64,000 bases of DNA from Caballeronia choica (GTDB lineage: Bacteria > Pseudomonadota > Gammaproteobacteria > Burkholderiales > Burkholderiaceae): NCBI RefSeq assembly GCF_001544535.1, contig NZ_FCON02000014.1:1-64000 (forward strand). Reading direction: 5' to 3'. Every line of letters starts with the position of its first letter. The first letter of the stretch is position 1. The notes beneath the pieces were generated by a model. It was not told where the DNA came from and searched no databases. It saw only the letters and a list, made by a program, of their open reading frames with translations. Both the position numbers and the translations under genes were made by a program. Positions 8,677 to 16,401 of this stretch are shown one piece after another.

Positions 8677-9381
8677 ATGCTCGGCATCATCATTCCCGCC
8701 CACAACGAAGCGGCGCATATCGGGGAGTGCGTGACGTGCGCGCGACGCGCCGCGAACCATCATCAGTTGCTCGGGGAGGAAGTGCGCGTAATCGTCGTGC
8801 TCGACAGTTGCACCGACGACACCGAAACCATCGCCCGCGCGCTCGGCGCGGAGGTCGTGCAGGTCGCGGCGCGCAACGTCGGCATGGCGCGCGCGCATGG
8901 CGCCGAGCGGGCGCTCGCGCTCGGTGCGCGCTGGCTCGCGTTCACCGACGCCGATACCGCCGTCGCCGATGACTGGCTGGTGCGGCAGCTCGACTGCTGC
9001 GCGGACGCGGTGTGCGGCGTGGTCGGCGTGCACGACTGGTCGCCGCACATCGCCGCCGTGCGCGAGCATTTCGGCGCAACCTATACCGACGCCGACGGCC
9101 ATCGCCATATCCATGGCGCGAACCTGGGCGTGTCGGCGCATGCGTATCTGCGCGCGGGCGGCTTTCCGCCGCTCGAATCGAGCGAGGACGTGGCGCTGGT
9201 CGAAGCGCTGCTCGCGACGGGCGCGCGGATCGAATGGAGTGCGGCGCCGCGCGTCGTGACGAGCGCGCGCACGGATTTCCGCGCGAAGAAGGGCTTCGGC
9301 GCGACGCTCGTGGACGTGGGCCTGCGCTATTTCGGGGCCATGCCGGGGGTGGCGCAGCCGGATGCCGCGCTGGCGGCGTAA
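8677..9381 (+). CDS. Family 2 glycosyltransferase
   Basis: A 234-residue GT-A fold enzyme that would transfer a sugar from a nucleotide donor. The N-terminal LGIIIPAHNEAAHIGECV is the classic GT2 start, VIVVLDSCTDDTETIA binds the nucleotide, and WLAFTDADTAVADDWL carries the DxD metal motif. The later HGANLGVSAHAYLRAGGFPPLESSEDVAL contains the ED catalytic-base region. No membrane segments are present. No partner biosynthesis genes are adjacent, so the acceptor is unknown. The gene converges on the MobA-like gene with 27 bases between stops. Confidence 0.9.
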   Translation: MLGIIIPAHNEAAHIGECVTCARRAANHHQLLGEEVRVIVVLDSCTDDTETIARALGAEVVQVAARNVGMARAHGAERALALGARWLAFTDADTAVADDWLVRQLDCCADAVCGVVGVHDWSPHIAAVREHFGATYTDADGHRHIHGANLGVSAHAYLRAGGFPPLESSEDVALVEALLATGARIEWSAAPRVVTSARTDFRAKKGFGATLVDVGLRYFGAMPGVAQPDAALAA

Positions 9382-9408
9382 CGGCGCTTCACTGCGGCAC
9401 GCTTTGAC

Positions 9409-9996
9409 TCATTGCGTTTGCAAATCGCTCGGCAGATCGATGTCGCGCAGGATGTTCGGGTCGTCCACTTCGATGCGCCGTACCGGATTGAGCGTGATCA
9501 GCGAGCGCGCGCCCGCATCGCCGTCGAGGGCGCCGAGCGCCTCGCCGTGCGCCTGGCCGAAGCCCACCGGATGCCCGCGCTGGTCGCGGTAGTAGGGCGC
9601 GACGAGCGACGTCCCGCCGTCGAGCGCGCGCGCCACCGCTTCCATCGTCCGCGGTTCGATCCATGGCATGTCGCCGAGCGCGACCAGCCAGCCCTCCGCC
9701 TCCGGCGTGGCGCGCACGGCGGCGGCCAGCGCCGCGCCCATGCCGCGTTCGGCGTCGATCGCGAAAATCACGTTGCAGCCCGCCTCGTTGAGCACGTCGG
9801 CGAGTTTTTCCGCGCCCGGCCGCACCACGGCGACCACCTGTTCCACCACGGACAGCAACCGTCGTGCGGACTGGAACACGATCGGCGTGCCGTCGGGGAG
9901 TGTGGCGAGCAGCTTGTTGTGGATGCCGGACGGATCGAAGCGCGTGCCGAGACCGGCGGCGAGGAGGATGCCGGTCGCATTCGATGAATATGTCAT
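9409..9996 (-). CDS. MobA/MocA-like nucleotidyltransferase
   Basis: A 195-residue NTP-transferase domain protein. GILLAAGLGTRF near the N-terminus is the nucleotide-binding loop, NKLLATLPDG supplies the conserved lysine, and VALGDMPWIEPRTM holds the metal-binding aspartate. YYRDQRGHPVGFG matches the P-VGF block of MocA-like proteins. The family adds CMP (MocA) or GMP (MobA) to molybdopterin. MocA enzymes serve xanthine-oxidase-type enzymes such as PaoABC, whose operon lies immediately upstream on the same strand, so cofactor maturation for PaoABC is a reasonable inference. A hairpin separates it from paoC. Confidence 0.87.
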   Translation of the reverse strand: MTYSSNATGILLAAGLGTRFDPSGIHNKLLATLPDGTPIVFQSARRLLSVVEQVVAVVRPGAEKLADVLNEAGCNVIFAIDAERGMGAALAAAVRATPEAEGWLVALGDMPWIEPRTMEAVARALDGGTSLVAPYYRDQRGHPVGFGQAHGEALGALDGDAGARSLITLNPVRRIEVDDPNILRDIDLPSDLQTQ

Positions 9997-10090
9997 GGCC
10001 GGTCATGCGCAGGGTGGGATGCGTGGATTGTGCAGCGCGTCGAAGTTGCCCGCAAGTCTTGAAAAAAAGCCGAGATATAGGACGGGGTTC

Positions 10091-10134
10091 GGTGCAGTTC
10101 GCACCGTTTGATGGTTTTGCGCATCAAACGGTGC
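10091..10134. repeat. 13-bp perfect hairpin between paoC and the MobA/MocA-like gene
   Basis: GCACCGTTTGATG (10101-10113) pairs perfectly with CATCAAACGGTGC (10122-10134) around an 8-base loop. A second, shorter stem, GGTGC (10091-10095) with GCACC (10101-10105), shares one arm and so would exclude the long stem. Neither strand has a T-tract. Possible roles are a partial terminator, an mRNA-stability hairpin after paoC, or an attenuator for the downstream gene. Confidence 0.7.
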
Positions 10135-10154
10135 AAGCAGCACAGCAACAACAC

Positions 10155-12377
10155 CTAGACGGTCGTCCCCGGCAGCAGCTTGTCGAGTGTCACGGGCAGA
10201 TCCCGCACCCGCACGCCGGTCGCGTGATAAACGGCATTCGCAATCGCCCCCGACACCCCCGTGATACCGATCTCGCCGATCCCGCGCGCGCCGAGCGGAT
10301 TGATATACGGATCGCCCGCGCCGACGAACGAAATGTCGAGCGTGCCGACGTCGGCATTCACCGGCACGTGATATTCGCCGAGATTCGCGTTCGTGTAGCG
10401 GCCGTAGCGCGCGTCGAGATCGCTCTTTTCAAGCAGCGCCGAGCCGATGCCCCACACGATGCCGCCCATCAACTGGCTGTGCGCCGTCTTCGCGTTCAGC
10501 AGATTGCCGACGTCATACACGCCGACGATACGCGCCACCCGGATCGTGCCAAGGTCCGCATCGACGTGGACTTCCGCGAACACCGCGCCGAACGAGTGAA
10601 ACGAGTATTGCTGTTTCTCGGCGCCCGGCTTGACGGTCGCCGTCGCCTCGATCGGCTGGCCGCCGTTGCGTGCGATGATCGCCGCCGCCGGATCGCGTTT
10701 CGACGGCGTCGAGCGGCTGATCACCCAGCCGTTGTCGACCGTGACGTCGTCGCGAGACGCGCCCGCGAGCGGCGAGCCGGAGTCGGCGAGCGCCATCGCG
10801 ATCAGCTTGTCGCGCGCCTCGTTCGCAGCGGCCTGCACCGCCGGCGAGACGCTGGCGACCGACTGCGAACCGCCCGATACCGGCGCCTTCGGCAGCGACG
10901 AATCGCCGAGCGCGAAGCGCACGTTCTCGGTCGGGAAGCCGAGCGCATCGGCGGCGACCTGCGTCATCACCGTGTAGGTACCGGTACCGAGATCCTGCGT
11001 GCCGGAGGCGACCATCGCGGTGCCGTCGGGCAGGATGCGCGCGATCGCCGATGCTTCGCTGCGGTTCGCCGGATAGGTCGCGGTCGCGACGCCCATGCCG
11101 ATGAGCGTGCGGCCGTCGTGCATCGAACGGGGTTTCGGATTGCGCCGCGACCAGCCGAAACGCTCAGCGCCGCTCTGGTAGCACTCACGCAGCGCCTTGC
11201 CCGACCACGGTTTTTTCTCCTGCGGCTCCATTTCCGCGTAGTTCTTCAGGCGAAACGCGATCGGGTCCATGCGAAGCTGGTACGCCATTTCGTCCATCGC
11301 CGATTCGAGCGCGAACGAACCGCTCGTCTCGCCGGGCGCGCGCGTGAACGTCGGCGTGCCGATGTCGAGCTTCACCAGCTTGTGCGAGGTCGACTGGTTC
11401 GGCACCGCGTAGAGCATGCGCGTGACGATCGCCGAGGTTTCGGCCCAGTCCTCGAAGGTCGAAGTGGTCGAGATCACGTCGTGACGCATGCCGGTCAGCG
11501 TGCCGTCGTCGCGGGCGGCGACCTGCATGTGCTGCTCGGTAAACGGCCGGTTGCCGACGATGCCCCACATCTGCGGCCGTTCGAGCACGAGGCGCACCGG
11601 CCGCCCGGTCTGCTTCGCGGCCATCGCGGCCAGCACGACGTGCGACCACACCGAGCCCTTGCAGCCGAACCCGCCGCCGACGAACGGACAGATCACGCGC
11701 ACGTTTTCTTCCTTGATGCCGAGCAGCTTCGAGACCGCGCCGCGCGCACCCGAGACGCCTTGCGTGGCGTCGTAGAGCATGAGATTCGGGCCGTCCCAGC
11801 GGGCGAGCGTCGCGTGCGGCTCCATCGGGTTGTGGTGCTCGTAGGGCGTCGTATAGACGGCGTCGAGCCGCGTCGGGCCCTGGCTCAAGCCGGCCTCGAC
11901 GTCGCCGCGCGCGGTTGCCACCGGGCGGTTGTTCATCTTGGCCGGCGGATACGCCTGCGGTTTCGCGCGCTGGAAATCGGCGTTCGGCGCGGCGGCTTCG
12001 TAGCGCACCTGCACCTGGTGCGCGGCATCGACGGCGCGCTCCAGCGTATCCGCGACCACTACGGCCACCGGTTCGTTGCTGTAGCGCACCTCGCTGGTTT
12101 GCAGGAGCGTGAGGCGGCGCACGGCGGGCGGCTCCGCAGTGGCGACGCCGCCGTTCGGCAGGCGCATCGCGTTCTGGTACGTCATCACCAGCAGGACGCC
12201 CGGCATCGACTGCGCGCGCGCCGCGTCGATCGACGCGATTCTGCCTCGGGCGATGGTGCTCGTCACGAGCACCGCGTGCGCGAGCTTGGATTCGGGATTG
12301 TCGGCCGAATAGCGGGCCTGGCCGGTTACCTTGAGCACGCCGTCGGTGCGGTCGAGCGGTTTTCCAATGACGCTCAT
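10155..12377 (-). CDS. paoC: Periplasmic aldehyde oxidoreductase, molybdenum-binding subunit PaoC
   Basis: 740 residues, close to E. coli PaoC (732). This is the large subunit of the xanthine-oxidase family enzyme that oxidises aromatic aldehydes to acids in the periplasm, using molybdopterin cytosine dinucleotide. Visible: GKPLDRTDGVLKVTGQARYSAD at the start, VGGGFGCKGSVW, HATLARW and APGETSGSFALES for cofactor binding, and GARGIGEIGITG near the C-terminus with the catalytic glutamate (GIGEIG). There is no signal peptide of its own; the complex is exported by the Tat signal on PaoA. The start has GGAGGT six bases upstream and overlaps the paoB stop by four bases (ATGA), so the longer open frame is rejected. 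Confidence 0.94.
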   Translation of the reverse strand: MSVIGKPLDRTDGVLKVTGQARYSADNPESKLAHAVLVTSTIARGRIASIDAARAQSMPGVLLVMTYQNAMRLPNGGVATAEPPAVRRLTLLQTSEVRYSNEPVAVVVADTLERAVDAAHQVQVRYEAAAPNADFQRAKPQAYPPAKMNNRPVATARGDVEAGLSQGPTRLDAVYTTPYEHHNPMEPHATLARWDGPNLMLYDATQGVSGARGAVSKLLGIKEENVRVICPFVGGGFGCKGSVWSHVVLAAMAAKQTGRPVRLVLERPQMWGIVGNRPFTEQHMQVAARDDGTLTGMRHDVISTTSTFEDWAETSAIVTRMLYAVPNQSTSHKLVKLDIGTPTFTRAPGETSGSFALESAMDEMAYQLRMDPIAFRLKNYAEMEPQEKKPWSGKALRECYQSGAERFGWSRRNPKPRSMHDGRTLIGMGVATATYPANRSEASAIARILPDGTAMVASGTQDLGTGTYTVMTQVAADALGFPTENVRFALGDSSLPKAPVSGGSQSVASVSPAVQAAANEARDKLIAMALADSGSPLAGASRDDVTVDNGWVISRSTPSKRDPAAAIIARNGGQPIEATATVKPGAEKQQYSFHSFGAVFAEVHVDADLGTIRVARIVGVYDVGNLLNAKTAHSQLMGGIVWGIGSALLEKSDLDARYGRYTNANLGEYHVPVNADVGTLDISFVGAGDPYINPLGARGIGEIGITGVSGAIANAVYHATGVRVRDLPVTLDKLLPGTTV

Positions 12378-13363
12378 GCGACACCTCCAGCCTGTTCGAC
12401 GGCGCGGACGATCGCCCGTTGCGCCAGTTCCACCTTGAAGCCGTTCTCGCGATACGGCTTCGCGTCGCGCACGGCAAGCGCGGCGGCGCTTTGCAGCGTG
12501 GCGCGCGTGAGCGGCTTGCCGGCGAGCATCCGTTCGGTTTCGGTCGCGCGCCACGGCTTGTGCGCGACGCCGCCCAGCGCGATGCGCGCCGACGTCACCG
12601 TGTCGCCGTCCATCTGCAATGCCGCCGCGACCGAGACCAGCGCGAACGCGTAACTCGCGCGGTCACGCACCTTCAGGTAGCGCGAGTGCTGCGCGAAGAG
12701 CGGCGGCGGAAGATCGACCGACGTGATCAGCTCGCCGCGCTGCAACGTCGTATCGAGATCGGGCCGGTCGCCCGGCAAGCGGTGGAACTCCGCAAACGGA
12801 ATCGCGCGTTCGCCCTGTGGACCGGAAACACGCACGACCGCTTCGAGTGCCGCGAGCGCGACGCTCATGTCGGACGGATTCGTCGCGATGCATTGCGGGC
12901 TCGCGCCGAGGATCGCGTGGATGCGGTTGTTGCCCTCGAGCGCCGCGCAGCCGCTGCCCGGATTGCGCTTGTTGCACTGGGGAAAGCCCGCGTCGTAGAA
13001 GTAATAGCAGCGCGTGCGCTGCATCAGGTTGCCGCCGACCGTCGCCATGTTGCGCAATTGCGCCGACGCGCCCGCGAGAAACGCCTGCGACAGCAACGGA
13101 TAGCGGTCGCGCACCCACGCGTGATTCGCCGTGTCGCTGTTGCGGGCGAGGGCGCCGATGCGCAGGCCGCCGTCGGGCAAGGCCGTGATCCGGTCCAGGC
13201 CGTCGATGTGCGTGATGTCGACGAGCTTGACGGGCCGCGCCACGCCGCCCTTCATCAGGTCGAGCAGGTTCGTCCCGCCGCCGATGAACACCACGCCCGG
13301 CTGGCTTGCCAAGCGGATCGCGGCGGCGGCATCGGGCGCGCGTTCGTAGGAGATCGCATCCAT
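12374..13363 (-). CDS. paoB: Periplasmic aldehyde oxidoreductase, FAD-binding subunit PaoB
   Basis: 329 residues (E. coli PaoB about 318). This subunit carries electrons from the iron-sulfur subunit to the acceptor through FAD. VVFIGGGTNLLDLMKGG (about 24-40) and LRNMATVGGNLMQRTRC (about 103-119) are the flavin-binding loops. Cysteines at about 119, 130, 139 and 158 lie in the insertion that holds the extra [4Fe-4S] cluster characteristic of PaoB-type subunits. The start at 13363 follows a GGGGGCG site. Its end overlaps the paoC start, consistent with stoichiometric translation. Confidence 0.93.
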   Translation of the reverse strand: MDAISYERAPDAAAAIRLASQPGVVFIGGGTNLLDLMKGGVARPVKLVDITHIDGLDRITALPDGGLRIGALARNSDTANHAWVRDRYPLLSQAFLAGASAQLRNMATVGGNLMQRTRCYYFYDAGFPQCNKRNPGSGCAALEGNNRIHAILGASPQCIATNPSDMSVALAALEAVVRVSGPQGERAIPFAEFHRLPGDRPDLDTTLQRGELITSVDLPPPLFAQHSRYLKVRDRASYAFALVSVAAALQMDGDTVTSARIALGGVAHKPWRATETERMLAGKPLTRATLQSAAALAVRDAKPYRENGFKVELAQRAIVRAVEQAGGVA

Positions 13364-13371
13364 GTCGCCCC

Positions 13372-14064
13372 CTACGCCTTGTTCGACGCGACGGCTGACA
13401 CCGCCGCGACGATGTTCGGATACGCGCCGCAGCGGCAGATGTTGCCGCTCATGCGCTCGCGGATTTCGTCGTCGGAAAGTTGCGGCGGTCGCGCGCGCAC
13501 ATTCGACGTAACCGCGCTCGCGTCGCCGGCGCGGAATTCGTCGATGAGCGCGGTCGCCGAACACAACTGACCGGGTGTGCAGAAGCCGCACTGGAAGGCG
13601 TCGTGTTCGATGAACGCGCGCTGGATCGGGCTGAGGGTGTCGCCGGATGCGAGGCCTTCGACCGTCGTGACCGCTTCGCCGCTGTGCATCACGGCGAGCG
13701 TCAGGCACGAGTTGATCCGCTTGCCGCCCGCGATCACCGTGCACGCGCCGCACTGGCCGCGGTCGCAGCCTTTCTTCGTGCCGGTGAGGCCCGCGTATTC
13801 GCGCAGGGCGTCGAGCAGCGTCGTGCGGGCTTCGAGTTGCAATTCGTATGGATGGCCGTTGATCATCAGATGCACCGGCATCAGCGAGGCGGCTGCGGGT
13901 GGCGGCGCGACGGCGGGCGTCGCCGCGGTTTGTTGCTGGGCATGCAAGTGGGGCGCGGCCGTGACCGCCACCGTGGCGGCCGCCGATTGCAGGAAGCGTC
14001 GCCGCGACGGTTTCTGCGCATGATCTTCGTTGCTCGGGGGATTCTTGTCTTTGGTCTGGGACAT
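13372..14064 (-). CDS. paoA: Periplasmic aldehyde oxidoreductase, 2Fe-2S subunit PaoA with Tat signal
   Basis: 230 residues (E. coli PaoA 229). A twin-arginine signal (PSRRRFLQSAAATVAVTAAP, about 20-40, cut near AHA-type HLHAQ) exports the folded complex. The ferredoxin-like domain carries KGCDRGQCGACTV and a following Cys in INSC. The helical domain carries CGFCTPGQ and SGNICRCGAYPN. Together these bind the two [2Fe-2S] clusters. This is the first gene of paoABC, eight bases before paoB. The ATG at 14064 gives the Tat motif at the right distance; longer in-frame starts would bury it. Confidence 0.94.
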   Translation of the reverse strand: MSQTKDKNPPSNEDHAQKPSRRRFLQSAAATVAVTAAPHLHAQQQTAATPAVAPPPAAASLMPVHLMINGHPYELQLEARTTLLDALREYAGLTGTKKGCDRGQCGACTVIAGGKRINSCLTLAVMHSGEAVTTVEGLASGDTLSPIQRAFIEHDAFQCGFCTPGQLCSATALIDEFRAGDASAVTSNVRARPPQLSDDEIRERMSGNICRCGAYPNIVAAVSAVASNKA

Positions 14065-14393
14065 GGCGATACGACGCTCCTCGCTCGGTCGAGTGGACGC
14101 TGCGCTGGCTGGCTCGCCGGGTGCGTTGCCGGATGAGGGCAGTAGCGTCGGGCGCGCTGGCTGGTGCCGCGCTGATGAGGCTCGCCGTGTTACTTCGACT
14201 TCGCGAGCCGCGACCAAACGCAGCGAGCAAGTCCAGTGCCACGCGCGCAGAGTCGCCGTCCGTGCGGACGTCGGCTATTTGTTCGAAGGTAAATGCTGCA
14301 TCAGACGGTAAATTCGCACAACGGGCGAAAGATTCGCGTGACCGTGGCGAAAGTTGCGCGACCGTTTGATGCCAGCGGGCGGCCAGTTTCGCG
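14065..14393. other. 329-base region upstream of paoA, no gene
   Basis: The stretch between paoA and the DUF4148 gene, both on the minus strand, has no supported coding frame. It must contain the pao promoter. Its distal part (14298-14372) holds tandem and inverted repeats described separately. I see no obvious -35/-10 pair by eye. Confidence 0.6.
14298..14372. repeat. Inverted repeat enclosing two tandem 20-22-base repeats
   Basis: Two adjacent near-identical units, 14324-14345 and 14346-14365, both begin GGCGAAAG and end GACCGT. They lie between GCATCAGACGGT (14298-14309) and ACCGTTTGATGC (14361-14372), which are complementary at 11 of 12 positions; the second arm overlaps the end of the second unit. 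The ACCGTTTGATG arm also occurs at 10103-10113, in the hairpin at the other end of the pao operon. Role unknown. Confidence 0.65.
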
Positions 14394-14687
14394 TCAGTTC
14401 ATCTGGTACGCAGACGTGGAGGGCGCGCCACGGGCCATTCGTCCGGGACCGTAGGGATCGGGATTGCCGAAGCGCGGGATGGTGCCGTCGGAGCGGGCGC
14501 GGGCAAGATCGGCGCGGACCTGGGCGCGGGAAAGCGGGGCGTTGGCGGGGGCGGCGGCGGTGGTCGATGTTCCGACCATCTGCTCGTAGGTGTTCATCTG
14601 CGCGTAGTTGCTTGAACTGGTCTGCGCGATCGCAAGCGTCGAAACCGCGCCGAGTGCGCAAGCCGCGAGCAATGTCGATATCTTCAT
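14394..14687 (-). CDS. DUF4148 small secreted protein
   Basis: 97 residues: a cleavable signal peptide (MKISTLLAACALGAVSTLAIA, cut before QTSS), then a short mature protein with the DUF4148 hallmark LSRAQVRADLARARSDGTIP. These proteins are abundant in Burkholderia relatives and are exported. Their function is unknown. The ATG at 14687 has a perfect AGGAGG seven bases upstream, which rules out the longer frame. Confidence 0.88.
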   Translation of the reverse strand: MKISTLLAACALGAVSTLAIAQTSSSNYAQMNTYEQMVGTSTTAAAPANAPLSRAQVRADLARARSDGTIPRFGNPDPYGPGRMARGAPSTSAYQMN

Positions 14688-14923
14688 GATCGTCCTCCTT
14701 CGACGGCAACGGGGCGTCGTCGCTCTTTCTGTTATACGCGGTTGGGAGAGGATTGGATGTGGTGGATGACGCAACTAACGGTCAGTTTCGCCCATCTCCG
14801 CGAATGGAGGGCGGTTCGCGTCACTGAGTATCTTGAACGTAACGCAGGATTGGCGATCTGCCGCGGAATGCGGGACGGCGTGACGTCAGAGGGGGTGGTA
14901 GCGCGTAGACAGAACAGCGAAGA

Positions 14924-14943
14924 CGGGACGCCCGTGCGTCCCG
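14924..14943 (-). terminator. Stem-loop downstream of the amino-acid binding protein gene
   Basis: CGGGACG (14924-14930) pairs with CGTCCCG (14937-14943) around a 6-base loop, 18 bases after the stop of the binding-protein gene on the minus strand. The tail on that strand is only moderately T-rich, so termination is likely but not certain. Confidence 0.55.
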
Positions 14944-14961
14944 CCCGAAACACCCGAGGGA

Positions 14962-15762
14962 TCAAAGATCCGCCGGATAAGGCGCCTTCAGCCACTTCGT
15001 CGACAGCGTATTCAGCGTGCCGTCCTTTTTCGCCTGCGCGATCGCGGCATCGACTTCCTTCAGCAGCCTCGGCTCGTTCTTGTTCAACCCGACATGATCC
15101 GGCGAGCTGAACAACGCGAACTTCTGCTCGGGCTGGATCGGCGGATTGCGCGCGATGATCGTCGCGCCGACATCGTTGCCGACCACCATCAGTTGCGCCT
15201 GTCCCGACAGGAACGCGGAGATCGCGCCGTTCGGGTCGTCGAAGCGCTTGATCGTGGCGCTCGGCGGTGCGACCTTGCTCACGCTCAGGTCTTCCAGCGT
15301 GCCGCGCGCAACCGAGATCGTCTTGCCCGCCAGATCGGCAGCGTTCTTGACCGGCAGCGATTTCGGACCGAACACGGCGAGATAGTACGGCGCGTAGGGA
15401 CGCGAGAAGTCCAGGATCTTCTCGCGCTCCGGCGTCTGGCCGACGGAGAGCAGCATGTCGGCCTTGTGCGTTGCGAGATAGGCCATGCGGTTTTCACCGG
15501 TGATCGGGACCAGTTCGACCTTCGCCTTCAGCGCCCGGCCGAGGTAATCGGCCATGTCGATGTCGTAGCCTTGCGGCTTCATGTCCGGCCCGATCGAGCC
15601 GAACGGCGGATAGTCCATGAACACGCCGATGCGCACGACGCCGCTCTTCTGGATCGTGTCGAGCGCGTCGGCGTGCGCCGTCGACGTGAAGGCTGCAAAT
15701 GAGGCAGTGAGCACGAGCGTCGCAGAGAGAAGCTTGGCGAAGCGGGAAACGCGAGTCGTCAT
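14962..15762 (-). CDS. Amino-acid ABC transporter substrate-binding protein, orphan
   Basis: A 266-residue periplasmic binding protein of the SBP_bac_3 family. The signal peptide spans about 1-31 (ends STAHADA). The mature part begins with IQKSGVVRIGVFMDYPPFGS, then MKPQGYDIDMADYLGRAL, ADMLLSVGQTPEREKILDFSRPY and the hinge block ADLAGKTISVARGTLED. Such proteins deliver polar or acidic amino acids to an ABC permease. No permease or ATPase gene lies nearby, so it either shares another transporter or acts as a sensor partner. The ligand is not predictable. Confidence 0.9.
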   Translation of the reverse strand: MTTRVSRFAKLLSATLVLTASFAAFTSTAHADALDTIQKSGVVRIGVFMDYPPFGSIGPDMKPQGYDIDMADYLGRALKAKVELVPITGENRMAYLATHKADMLLSVGQTPEREKILDFSRPYAPYYLAVFGPKSLPVKNAADLAGKTISVARGTLEDLSVSKVAPPSATIKRFDDPNGAISAFLSGQAQLMVVGNDVGATIIARNPPIQPEQKFALFSSPDHVGLNKNEPRLLKEVDAAIAQAKKDGTLNTLSTKWLKAPYPADL

Positions 15763-15873
15763 GATGATGGCCTGGGCAGGTGTACGTGGAAGGAAGGTCG
15801 ATGCACTCTAGGTACGCCAAAATCCCGTCACAATCGAAATGTGCGCATGCCAGCCATGCGTGGCGCGCATGGC

Positions 15874-16401
15874 TTACTTGATCAGGCCGAGCGCTTCCCG
15901 GAAGCGTGGATGCCGGCAACTGCCGAGCCAGCCGAAAATCGCGGTTTCGGCGCTCGTGAGGCGTGCGCCTTCCTGCTCCGCACGGCGGATCGCGATCGAC
16001 CGGTTGGCCGGATCGCGCGAACCGACCGCATCGGCGACCAGCTCCACGCGATAGTCAAGCCGCAGCAGGCCCAGCGCCGTGAGCAGCACGCAGACATGCG
16101 CCTCCGCGCCCGCGACGTACAGCACGCATTCCTTCGCGGACGGCAGGGCGGCGACAAACGCGTCGTTGAGCGTGGCGTCGAAGGTGTCTTTTTCGATCAC
16201 CCGATGTTCCGGCGAGATCAGTCCCTCGACGGTCGCGCCCAGCCCGCGCGGATTCTGCTCGGTGACGAGCACCGGCACGCCGAGCAAGTCCGCCGCGCGC
16301 ACGAGCGCCGTGCAATGGCGCAGGAGCCGGGCGTTATCGTCGATGTGCGGCAACAGCTTTTGCTGCACATCGACCAGCACGAGCATCGCCTCAGGTTTCA
16401 C
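15874..16401 (-). CDS. Isochorismatase-like cysteine hydrolase
   Basis: A 175-residue hydrolase of the isochorismatase fold. The catalytic triad can be read as the Asp in LVLVDVQQKLLP, the Lys in VIEKDTFDA, and the Cys in VAGAEAHVCVLLTALGLL. This arrangement fits YcaC-like or nicotinamidase-like amidohydrolases; the substrate is unknown. The first codon is GTG at 16401, which overlaps the end of the upstream 429-residue gene by 11 bases. An ATG at 16386 is an alternative that would shorten the protein by five residues and remove most of the overlap. The overlap implies coupled expression. Confidence 0.87.
   Translation of the reverse strand: MKPEAMLVLVDVQQKLLPHIDDNARLLRHCTALVRAADLLGVPVLVTEQNPRGLGATVEGLISPEHRVIEKDTFDATLNDAFVAALPSAKECVLYVAGAEAHVCVLLTALGLLRLDYRVELVADAVGSRDPANRSIAIRRAEQEGARLTSAETAIFGWLGSCRHPRFREALGLIK

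Noticed and set aside
9864-12653. A 929-codon plus-strand open frame across paoC
   Set aside because: Its sense is opposite to paoC, whose molybdenum motifs are clear; the frame is an artefact of codon bias.
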